Of a stretch of DNA of 64,000 bases, positions 17,687 through 25,432 are shown one piece after another. Within the stretch, counting starts at the first letter, position 1. Every line of letters starts with the position of its first letter. Source of the DNA: Halapricum desulfuricans (lineage in GTDB: Archaea > Halobacteriota > Halobacteria > Halobacteriales > Haloarculaceae); NCBI RefSeq assembly GCF_017094465.1, contig NZ_CP064791.1, positions 2,480,001-2,544,000 on the forward strand, in the 5' to 3' direction. The notes under the pieces are model-generated. The model worked only from the letters and a program-made list of their open reading frames with translations, had not been told where the DNA came from and did not search any database. A program made the translations under genes and the position numbers.

Positions 17687-18697
17687 TCACTTCCGGTGTT
17701 TGTACAGCCGTGCTGCAAGTGAGCCGAGCAAGGAGGCCCGCTCGATTTCGTAGAACGGTGTCAGTCTCGGCCCGAATTTCGACTTGTAGCGGTTGATACG
17801 GGGGGTGTTCGCGCCGACGAGATCGTACGTCGTGCAACCGATCTCCCGCCCGGCGCACAGCACTTCCCAGTCCAGCACGTCGTTGACCGGGAAGTCCCGA
17901 TCTGCGTCGGGTTTGACACCACCCTGCCAGCGGGCGATGGTGTCGCCGAACGCCACGGTCAGGATGCCGCCGACGAACGATCCGTCAACGCGGCAGGTAA
18001 AGGGGCGAATCGTTCCGTCGGGTGTTTGCTCGTACAGCTCCCGGACGAACGAGGGTGTCACGTCGTAGGGAACGTCCTGGGCCGCATAGCGCGAGCGGAC
18101 CTGCTTGACGATCCGGTCGATCGCCCCCGGGCCACGCTCGTCGACGTCGTAGTCGGTCGCCGCGGCGTCCCTGATGTTGGTGCGGGCGTCCCGACTGAAC
18201 CGATCGAGGAGGTCCGACTCCGGGCCGGTGATATCGAGGTGATAGGTGTAGGTCGGGGACACCGCACAGTCGTTCCAGGTGAACGGGCGGACGTCCGGGT
18301 ATCCCGGCGTGGTCCGGACGTGGATGTAGCTAGGATCGATGCGCTCGTCGATCCACGCCAGGACGCCGTCGATGAACGCCCGCTGGCGCCGCTCGGTCTT
18401 TCGCTGCGTGAGTTTGTCCATGTTGAGCAGCCCGGGACCGAGATAGACGATCCGGAGCCCCGGCGGCGGGGAGAAGACTGCCGTTATCGGTCCATAGCGT
18501 CGTTCGAATACCGGGAAGACTCCCACAGGCTCCTGACCCTTGTATCCGATCAACCGGTGGACAGTGCTGTCGGTCTCTCTCGCGATGACCGCCAGCGCTT
18601 CCCACTGGTGCATCGCGTCGGTGTAGCGCGCGCGTTCGACGAGGCCGTTCCACTCTGCGGGCGTCAGTCCCTCCGCGCTCGCGATCTCGATGGTCAT
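17687..18697 (-). CDS. FemAB/GNAT-fold acyl- or aminoacyl-transferase, copy 1
   Basis: 336 residues with the double-GNAT organisation of FemAB/CelD-like proteins. Motifs shared with the copy at 21982: FSPPPG near 75, FSRDARTNIRDAA near 173, RWQGG, and the C-terminal YDLVGANTPRINRYKSKFGP. FemAB enzymes add amino acids from tRNA to cell-wall precursors; CelD/BioF-like relatives act in EPS synthesis with acyl-CoA. Which applies is undecided. The start overlaps the phosphodiesterase stop by 4 bp (same strand, upstream), and the ATP-grasp gene follows 193 bp downstream. Confidence 0.85.
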   Translation of the reverse strand: MTIEIASAEGLTPAEWNGLVERARYTDAMHQWEALAVIARETDSTVHRLIGYKGQEPVGVFPVFERRYGPITAVFSPPPGLRIVYLGPGLLNMDKLTQRKTERRQRAFIDGVLAWIDERIDPSYIHVRTTPGYPDVRPFTWNDCAVSPTYTYHLDITGPESDLLDRFSRDARTNIRDAAATDYDVDERGPGAIDRIVKQVRSRYAAQDVPYDVTPSFVRELYEQTPDGTIRPFTCRVDGSFVGGILTVAFGDTIARWQGGVKPDADRDFPVNDVLDWEVLCAGREIGCTTYDLVGANTPRINRYKSKFGPRLTPFYEIERASLLGSLAARLYKHRK

Positions 18698-20328
18698 TCT
18701 ATGTAGCCCAGATCTGTCAGGCGTTGCTCGACGGTCGCGTCGTCGGTCGTGGTCCGCGTGGCCCGCTGTGGGTCGGGATAGTCCTGCCGGCCAACCCCCT
18801 CGACGATCCGTAGCACCGTCCCGTCCATCCGTCGGTCGGCCGGGACATCGAACGTCGCGAGGACGGTCGGCGCGATATCGAGCAGCGTCGCCCCCTCGAG
18901 CGACTGGCTCGCGTCGATCGCCTCGCCTCGAGCGGCGACGAGACCGTCCAGCTTGTGGTTCCAGGATTCGGTCGGTCGGCCGAACACCGAGCCCCGGATC
19001 TCCGCCGACAGGAAGTGCTCGAACCCCGCCGGGACGAGGACGATGTCGACCGCCCGCTCGGTCTGTGGCCCCTCGAACACCGCTTCTCGCGGCAGAACCC
19101 CCTCGAACAGGGAGGAGCCGTCGGGAGCCTCGACCTCACGGAGCACCGCGATCAGTTCGGCCCGGACGGTCTCATACTCCGCGGGCGGGACGACGCCGTC
19201 CGGCTCGCGCCCGACGAGATTGAGGCGGATCCCGCACTCGGTTCTGGAGCGCATGTACGCGGCCGAGTTCGGGAAGTCGACCCGCTCGGTGCCGGATCTG
19301 ATCACGCTCGTCGGAACCGCGCGAGCAACCGTCTCGGCGAGCCCGACGCGCTCGAGTGCGCGACCGATCCGCTGACTCGTGAGTCCGAGGCGAGCGGCCG
19401 TACTGACCGCGGCTGCCAGGGCGCTGTCCCGCAGTGCCGCCACCTGCTCCCGGCGCGGCGGATCCGCCGCGTCCCCGCCGGCTTTCAGCTCGCTGTCACG
19501 AACCGTCGACCAGGTCGGCATCCCGTCACCGCCTGCAACGGTCCGAACGTCCCCGCGCCCGGCGAGGAAGTCGTTGGCGCGGAACTCGACGCCCGCGAGC
19601 GGTCCCATCCCGTGGTCGCTGACGACGAAGACGTTGTCCGGATCGCAGGCGTCCAGTACCAGCTGTATTTCGGTGTCGACCGCACGGTAGATCGCCTCGA
19701 TGGTCTCCCAGTCGTCCGGCCGATCGTGAAAGACCGTGTCCGTCGCCTGAAACTGCAGGAAGCCGAAGTCCGGGTCGAACCGATCGGCGAGGTAGCGAAA
19801 CGCCGCGCCCCGAGAGGAGACAGCGGCCGTGTATCCGTGCTCGCCCTCAGACTCGTCGGGATAGATTCGATAGGATCCGATCGCGTCTTCCAGTTCATCG
19901 AAGAGACCGGCCGGATGGCACGTCGGCGATTCTGGAGCCATATACCCGGGCACCAGCGCGCCGTCGAACGCCGTCGGCGGATGTGTCACCGGGACGTTTA
20001 CGACGACGCTACGGAACCCGTAACGATCGAGCAGTTCCCAGATCGGTCGTTCTCGGCAGTGGGTGGCGTTGACGACGTCCCACTCGTATCCATCGAAGGA
20101 CAGGAAGTCGAAGATTCCGTGTTTGCCCGGATTCATCCCTGTATAGATGGAGGGCCACGCGCTGGGTGTCCAGGGAGGCACCTGTGACCGCAGGGGGGCG
20201 TCGACACCGGCCTCGAATATCGAACGGAGCGTCGGGACCGCGTCCTCGGGGAGTCGATCGAGAACGCTGTGACACGCGGCGTCGAGGCCAAAGACGACCG
20301 TCCGCACGCCGCTATCCCGATTGTCCAT
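18694..20328 (-). CDS. Alkaline-phosphatase-superfamily phosphodiesterase, copy 1
   Basis: 544 residues of the type I phosphodiesterase/nucleotide pyrophosphatase family. VVFGLDAACHSVL near the N-terminus holds the first metal-binding aspartate, PPWTPSAWPSIYTGMNPGKHG carries the T/S nucleophile region, VVSDHGMGPL is the metal-binding HG motif, and a late SWNHKLDGLVAARG supplies another histidine. No signal peptide, so cytoplasmic; the likely job is hydrolysis or transfer of a phosphoester on a nucleotide or lipid-linked sugar. Family copies also occur at 31372 and 43186. Overlaps the FemAB-like gene by 4 bp. Confidence 0.88.
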   Translation of the reverse strand: MDNRDSGVRTVVFGLDAACHSVLDRLPEDAVPTLRSIFEAGVDAPLRSQVPPWTPSAWPSIYTGMNPGKHGIFDFLSFDGYEWDVVNATHCRERPIWELLDRYGFRSVVVNVPVTHPPTAFDGALVPGYMAPESPTCHPAGLFDELEDAIGSYRIYPDESEGEHGYTAAVSSRGAAFRYLADRFDPDFGFLQFQATDTVFHDRPDDWETIEAIYRAVDTEIQLVLDACDPDNVFVVSDHGMGPLAGVEFRANDFLAGRGDVRTVAGGDGMPTWSTVRDSELKAGGDAADPPRREQVAALRDSALAAAVSTAARLGLTSQRIGRALERVGLAETVARAVPTSVIRSGTERVDFPNSAAYMRSRTECGIRLNLVGREPDGVVPPAEYETVRAELIAVLREVEAPDGSSLFEGVLPREAVFEGPQTERAVDIVLVPAGFEHFLSAEIRGSVFGRPTESWNHKLDGLVAARGEAIDASQSLEGATLLDIAPTVLATFDVPADRRMDGTVLRIVEGVGRQDYPDPQRATRTTTDDATVEQRLTDLGYIE

Positions 20329-20452
20329 AGCCGACAGACGACCGCACGCGGCTATTGTTATGGCTATGCTTACGAAACACCTCACAGAAACAACAGAATG
20401 GGCCGCGGATAACGACTGTATACTAATACGCGGATACGGCTTGCATTTCAGC

Positions 20453-21748
20453 ATGGTAGACAGGAAAATCGATTCGCTGACCAGACGAACTGTTCTGGGC
20501 GCGACCGGCACACTGATGCTTGGCGGGACCGCCTTCGGGACGAGCCGGGTCGGGGGCGAATCGGGAACGTTCGTGCTCGAGCAGGGCGAGAAGTGCCTCC
20601 CGATCACGCCCCTCCGCGGAGACGAAACGGCCGAGGACCTCTACGACTGGCGAAAGGCACAGACTCAGTACAGCTCCGCCGGCACGACCGATCTCCAGCG
20701 TGACGATACGAGTCTCCTCTTCCTGTATCGAGACCCGCAGGGCGAGTACTATCTCGTCGTCGTTCACGACAGATACGACACTGACCGTTCCGGGAGTCAG
20801 TACGGCGGTGGTTCGGCCACGTTCCGATTCAATGGCCCGGATTCGGGACAATGGGTCGTCACCGACGACCTGTACTCGGGCCCGGCGCGCTACGACAGGT
20901 GGGCGCTCGATCAGGATCCCCAGCAGATCGACTGGACCTGGGACGACTTCCGGACCGACGGCGGCGTGTACGGTCCGCTGGGCGATTCCTTCGAGGTGAC
21001 GATCGATCCGGCGTTCAACGAGGACGCTGCACTGTTCGACCAGCACTACGAGGGTCGGATCACCGACTGGCAGGTGCTCTCGGGGGATCGGTCGGATCCC
21101 GATCGGACCTCGATATCGATGGTCGAGCCGATCCGGATCCACACGGGTCACTGCGAGGACGAGCCACAGTCGGGTCGACTCGACGTCAGGATCCCGCAGG
21201 ACCGCGTTAACCCACGCAGTCGCGGGCTACTCGGTGTCGATCTCTACTCGACCGACACGCATCCGGTCGAGGACCTCGATCACGGAACCATCCGCACGCA
21301 TAGCGGTGTTCGACCCGTCAAGATACGCCGCCAGTCAGACCGGGACGGGGTCGTCAGGCTGTTCTTCCGGATGTCGGACGTAGACCTCACGGGCGAGGAA
21401 ACCGCGACGATCCGGCTCGAAGCCGAGACCGCTGCCGGCACCCACGGGACCGGATCGGCGACCGTCCGGCTGGTCCCTCGGTCCCGAGGGGGGCGGGACG
21501 AAGCAGACCGGGATCGTTCGGGCCATCGCGAAGACGATGGCGGTGACTCGAAGGACAACGACGATGACGAACAGCGAGGGCCCCCGGACCACGCGAATAC
21601 GAACGGTCGAAACGGAGGTGATACCGATGATGCGAAGGAAGACGATGACGAACAGCGAGGGCCCCCGGACCACGCGAATACGAACGGTCGAAACGGTGAC
21701 GACAGCCGTGGAGGCCCACCCAGGGGACCTGGCCGACGCAGTCCCTGA
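20453..21748 (+). CDS. Tat-exported protein with duplicated acidic/Asn-Gly tail
   Basis: 431 residues. The N-terminus LTRRTVLGATGTLMLGGTAFG is a twin-arginine signal, so the folded protein is exported. The central 300 residues are beta-rich (VVVHDRYDTDRSGSQYGGG, TWDDFRTDGGVYGP), of unrecognised family. The tail is low-complexity and carries EQRGPPDHANTNGRNG twice, from a perfect 55-bp DNA duplication at 21561/21642. It may be a surface or glycan-associated protein. A TATA-like GTATACTAAT near 20418-20427 sits about 30 bp before ATG 20453. Divergent from the phosphodiesterase gene. Confidence 0.8.
   Translation: MVDRKIDSLTRRTVLGATGTLMLGGTAFGTSRVGGESGTFVLEQGEKCLPITPLRGDETAEDLYDWRKAQTQYSSAGTTDLQRDDTSLLFLYRDPQGEYYLVVVHDRYDTDRSGSQYGGGSATFRFNGPDSGQWVVTDDLYSGPARYDRWALDQDPQQIDWTWDDFRTDGGVYGPLGDSFEVTIDPAFNEDAALFDQHYEGRITDWQVLSGDRSDPDRTSISMVEPIRIHTGHCEDEPQSGRLDVRIPQDRVNPRSRGLLGVDLYSTDTHPVEDLDHGTIRTHSGVRPVKIRRQSDRDGVVRLFFRMSDVDLTGEETATIRLEAETAAGTHGTGSATVRLVPRSRGGRDEADRDRSGHREDDGGDSKDNDDDEQRGPPDHANTNGRNGGDTDDAKEDDDEQRGPPDHANTNGRNGDDSRGGPPRGPGRRSP
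21561..21696 (+). repeat. Perfect 55-bp direct repeat, 81-bp period
   Basis: 21561-21615 and 21642-21696 are identical, separated by 26 bp. The period of 81 bp (27 codons) keeps the reading frame, so the repeat lengthens the protein tail rather than breaking it. Zero divergence implies recent duplication or ongoing gene conversion. Confidence 0.9.
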
Positions 21749-21981
21749 TGGTACGCATGTCCGTGCCAGGTCGGTCGCGGGATCGTTCAGCCCCATCCGC
21801 GCTGCCGGCCGCTGTAACTGTCTGCAGGGACGGCAGCCACGACACCGTCGTCGGAGTTTCGAACCCAGCGTATACCGTCGGCTGTACTCGCGTGAGTGAC
21901 GGCGTCACCCCCGGATGGCGACTGTCCGCACGGAGAGGCAGCCAGCAGTATCAAACACAGCCGATACCACAGTACTAGGCC

Positions 21982-23016
21982 ATGGAAATCAAACGAGTGA
22001 CGCTGGACGAGTGGGGACAGCTGCTCCCGGCGTCCGGGTTCGAGGTGTTTCACACTCCGGAAGCGCTGTCAGTTCTCGATTCCCACACGAGCGGCGACTT
22101 ACAGTTGCTCGGCGGTTTCAAAGGGACGTCCCCGGTCGCCCTGTTGCCGGTGTTCGTCCGCGAACTGTCTGTCGGTCGGGCGGTCTTCTCCCCGCCGCCG
22201 GGGATGGGCGTGCCGCGTCTCGGGCCGATCGTCATGCCCAACAGCCCCAAGCGGAGCAAGCAGGAAGCGGTCACACGCGCGTTCATCGAGGGCGTGATCG
22301 AAGAACTCGACGCGAACGATCCGCTGTCGCTGCTCAGAATGCAGTGTGGTCTGTCGTTCACTGATCCCCGTCCCTTTCACTGGGAGGGGTTCCACGTGGA
22401 ACCGGCGTTCACGTATCTCGTCGACGTCGACAAGCCGGATCTCGAGACGATCCTCGAGTCGTTCAGCCGGAGCCGTCGCCGGGAGTTTCGGCGGGCGGCC
22501 GAGACGGAACTCACGGTAACGAGAGAGGGGCTGGAGGCCGCCGAACGGATCGTGGATCACGTCGGCAATCGGTACGACGAGCGCGACGATATCGGACAGG
22601 TCGCGTGGCCGTACGTCCGGGATCTGCTCGATGCACTCCCGGATCGTTCGAGAGTCTACGTCGCCCGAGATTCCACTGGAGAGTACCTCAGCGGCATCAT
22701 CACGCTCATCTCTGACGGTATGGTGTACTTCTGGCAGGGAGGCGTCAGTGAAAGCTACGAAACAACTGACGACGGTGACGGCAGCACCGTCAGCGTGAAC
22801 TCGTTAGTACATCGGACGATCATCGAGGACACCCTGATGGACCCGGAGTTCTCGAACGTCGGCTACTACGACCTGGTCGGTGCGAACACCCGCCGACTGT
22901 GCGCGTACAAATCGAAGTTCGGCGGGCAGCTATCCCCGTACTACGTCGTCGAATCCTCGGGCATGAGTACGACACTCGCGAAAGCAGGCTACCGGTTTCT
23001 GACCCGTCACCGGTAG
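21982..23016 (+). CDS. FemAB/GNAT-fold acyl- or aminoacyl-transferase, copy 2
   Basis: 344-residue paralogue of the protein at 17687-18697. Shared blocks: FSPPPGMGVPRLGP, FSRSRRREFRRAAE, VYFWQGGVSES, and YDLVGANTRRLCAYKSKFGG near the C-terminus. The double-GNAT fold suggests transfer of an amino acid or acyl group to a surface-polymer precursor. It stands alone: the next gene (24377-23097) is convergent, and a 233-bp gap without a gene separates it from the Tat protein. ATG 21982 begins right at the conserved first strand. Confidence 0.85.
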   Translation: MEIKRVTLDEWGQLLPASGFEVFHTPEALSVLDSHTSGDLQLLGGFKGTSPVALLPVFVRELSVGRAVFSPPPGMGVPRLGPIVMPNSPKRSKQEAVTRAFIEGVIEELDANDPLSLLRMQCGLSFTDPRPFHWEGFHVEPAFTYLVDVDKPDLETILESFSRSRRREFRRAAETELTVTREGLEAAERIVDHVGNRYDERDDIGQVAWPYVRDLLDALPDRSRVYVARDSTGEYLSGIITLISDGMVYFWQGGVSESYETTDDGDGSTVSVNSLVHRTIIEDTLMDPEFSNVGYYDLVGANTRRLCAYKSKFGGQLSPYYVVESSGMSTTLAKAGYRFLTRHR

Positions 23017-23096
23017 CTATCGGCATGAGCGTAGAAACCCATAGCGGGAAGCTGACATCCGTCTCCCGGTCGGAGTGGGGCCCACCGACGGCGACG

Positions 23097-24377
23097 CTAC
23101 TCCCTGTGCTGGCAGGACGCGAGCGGTAACTGCCGGCGTCGCTGTGGCGGTTCCTGGCTGGTGACACGGAGGTGTTCTGCGAGCGCGTAGGCCATCCAGG
23201 CCTGGCACCATCGCATGAGTGTGATCCGCTGCGTGTAGAAGCGATGCTTCCGGAAGTAGTACCGCCCATCACCGACGTAGAGGTTGTCGAGGACCCACTG
23301 AATGACGGTCCGCGCCCTGCCGAACTCCCCGGCGTAGGTGAACACGAGGATTCCCTGGGTGGCTGCGTGGATGTCCCGCGGGTACGCTGCGGACTCGTCG
23401 AAGCGCGGCGCACCGTCGGCCTCGAACAGTGACCGATAGAACGGTAGCGCTCGATCGAGCGTGTCCGTGTAGCGAGCGTCGTCGGCGACCTCGGCGTATC
23501 GCTGGAAGGACTCGATGACGAAGCCGTTGTGATGGGTATCCATCGAGAGATGGGACGCATCGGCCGGGTCGCGATAGTACCATCCGCCGCGATCGGTCTG
23601 CAATCCGGCGATGTGATCCAGCAGAGCCGTCGCCCGGTCGAGATGCGTCTCGTCGCCGACGGCCACGTAGAGGTCCAGAAACAGGCGGGCTCCGAGTGCA
23701 CCGGCGTTGATCGTGTAGTGATCGCCGTGGTTTAGGTGATAATCGATGATCGCGCCGTCCTCGACCTCACGGTAGTCGAGGTCCTCGACGACGAACTGAG
23801 CGGCACTGCGGGCCGCCTGCAGATAGCGATCCCCGAGGTCCGCGTTCGAGAGTAACGCCCGAACGGCGTAGGACGTCGACACCACGTCCGGATCGGTTGG
23901 GTCCCCGACTTGCCCGTTGAGATGCTGCAGTCGGTGCTGGTGTCCGCCACAGAACCCGCTGTAGCCGGGACACTGGTTGTCGAGCAACCAGTCCAGCAGT
24001 CGAATCGTTTCCGCTCGCACGTCGAGATCTGTGTGCTCACCTGCCCCGTCAGTGAGCTGGTAGCACGTTCGGTTGGCCATCGCGAACAGGGCCGTTCCCT
24101 TGAAGTTGCGGCGCTGTTCGACCAGAAACAGCGGCCTGAGGTTGATCGGCGGTCGCTTGACGGTCTCCTGGAACGCGATGTTCAGCCACTTGCTCTCGAT
24201 AGGGAGTGCCTGCAGGAGTCGACTACTCATCCCGTCCCCGTAGTCCCAGCCTGTGTAGTCGTGGCGGCGACTGTACGCCAGTGTCTTCCGAAGTAGTGAA
24301 ACCACTTCCCGGTCCGTGAGATGGGGGCCTGCAGCTGATGGGTCGATTGAGCCGACTCGAGCGCGCTGTTTAGTCAT
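23097..24377 (-). CDS. All-helical TGWDY family protein, copy 2
   Basis: 426 residues. Shares YTGWDYGDGMSS, KRPPINLRPLFLVEQRRNFKG, GYSGFCGGHQHR, HLSMDTHHNGFVIES, YPRDIHAATQGILVF and TLMRWCQAWMAYAL with copies 1 and 3, and is closer to copy 3 (27331). No signal or membrane segment; enzyme class unknown, probably glycan-related. A TATA-like element on the minus strand at 24440-24431 sits about 27 bp before a GTG at 24410, which would be a leaderless start 11 codons upstream of the ATG 24377 given here; both are possible. Confidence 0.8.
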   Translation of the reverse strand: MTKQRARVGSIDPSAAGPHLTDREVVSLLRKTLAYSRRHDYTGWDYGDGMSSRLLQALPIESKWLNIAFQETVKRPPINLRPLFLVEQRRNFKGTALFAMANRTCYQLTDGAGEHTDLDVRAETIRLLDWLLDNQCPGYSGFCGGHQHRLQHLNGQVGDPTDPDVVSTSYAVRALLSNADLGDRYLQAARSAAQFVVEDLDYREVEDGAIIDYHLNHGDHYTINAGALGARLFLDLYVAVGDETHLDRATALLDHIAGLQTDRGGWYYRDPADASHLSMDTHHNGFVIESFQRYAEVADDARYTDTLDRALPFYRSLFEADGAPRFDESAAYPRDIHAATQGILVFTYAGEFGRARTVIQWVLDNLYVGDGRYYFRKHRFYTQRITLMRWCQAWMAYALAEHLRVTSQEPPQRRRQLPLASCQHRE

Positions 24378-24780
24378 CTGTGTGGACGCCCCACGGGACG
24401 AACTGCGCACGAGAGAACGACGATGTGGGTCATATAAAAGATATCTCGGCCTGACCTGAATTGGTAATATTCGTATTACCAGCGGAAAGGTGCTCTGAAC
24501 AGGTGGGGCATACTAAAAGCGTTGGTGGCCCAACCAGTTAGTTCTCGGTAGTATGCCAGAAACGTACTCCTATGAGCGTGGGGATACGGCCGCTCGGTGG
24601 TAGAGAGTTGACTAGCGGTGGTGGAGAGTGGGCTAGGAAACTCATACTGGGGCATCGATGCAGGGACACAGCTAAAACAGGGGGCAATCGCATGACATCG
24701 AAACGAACCCGTACGACGATCGGCGAATCGAGTCTGAACAGGTCACACACGGGAGGAACGGCTCTGCAGAGGGGGGTTCG
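24378..24780. other. Intergenic region between divergent genes
   Basis: About 400 bp. It contains the minus-strand TATA (24431-24440), an AT-rich stretch at 24455-24545, and a 30-codon open frame from ATG 24692 that overlaps the next gene by ATGA; that peptide is basic and I do not call it. Nothing else recognised. Confidence 0.45.
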
Positions 24781-25419
24781 ATGAGTAGTATTGGTCAGGC
24801 TACCAAAGAGGCGCTGGAAGATGCGACATCGAGTGTGGCCTCCGAGAAGAGCGAAACCGAAGACGAAACGGTAGTCGAGGAGCCAGCCGAACCAGCGCCT
24901 GATCTCTCGGTCGACATCATCTTCGAGGTTCTCAAGAACGAGCGCAGGCGGCGAGTGATCCAGTACCTGCAAGCGAACGAGGGCCCGGCGAAACTCGGGA
25001 CTGTCGCCGAACACATCGCGGCGCTGGAAAACGACAAGGACGAGTCGGCAATCTCCTACGACGAGCGCAAGCGCGTCTACGTCGGCCTGTATCAGTGCCA
25101 TCTTCCGAAGATGGACGACATGGGGGTCATCGACTTCAACCGGGCGCGCGGCCGGATGGAGCTGACCGATCAGGCCCAGCAGCTCGATCCCTACCTGCAG
25201 GGACCTGTGTCGCGCCGCCCGTGGTATCACTACTACGGTATGATCGTGCTCGGCGGTCTGGGGATGTACGCCGCGGTGCTCGCACAGATCGCACCGTCGA
25301 TACTGACGCCACAGGTGGTTCTCGGCGGTGTACTCGCCGCGATGGCCGTGTGTACGGTCTTTCACTCGTTCGACGAAACGTCACAGGACGCCCCGGACCT
25401 ATCGCTGCAGTCGCGATAG
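24781..25419 (+). CDS. DUF7344 winged-helix protein with two membrane helices
   Basis: 212 residues. An acidic N-terminus, then the DUF7344 winged helix at about 45-140: IIFEVLKNERRRRVIQYLQ, and YVGLYQCHLPKMDDMGVIDF. Two hydrophobic segments follow (about 157-175 and 180-197). Same layout as the protein at 3869-4411, so a membrane-tethered regulator. A GGGGGG run just before ATG 24781 can serve as ribosome-binding site. Converges on the asparagine-synthetase-like gene. Confidence 0.86.
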   Translation: MSSIGQATKEALEDATSSVASEKSETEDETVVEEPAEPAPDLSVDIIFEVLKNERRRRVIQYLQANEGPAKLGTVAEHIAALENDKDESAISYDERKRVYVGLYQCHLPKMDDMGVIDFNRARGRMELTDQAQQLDPYLQGPVSRRPWYHYYGMIVLGGLGMYAAVLAQIAPSILTPQVVLGGVLAAMAVCTVFHSFDETSQDAPDLSLQSR

Positions 25420-25432
25420 TGACCGGTATACG

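Noticed and set aside
21749-21981. Possible 76-codon frame between the Tat protein and the FemAB-like gene
   Set aside because: No domain, mixed composition with a GTG/ATG start inside the previous gene end; treated as untranslated gap.
24692-24784. 30-codon frame overlapping the start of the gene at 24781 (possible leader peptide)
   Set aside because: Basic, no supporting promoter close by, no recognisable attenuation structure.
24538-25365. Long minus-strand frame of 275 codons opposite the DUF7344 gene
   Set aside because: It is the mirror of a well-supported plus gene; the translation is histidine/arginine/valine-rich and matches no family.
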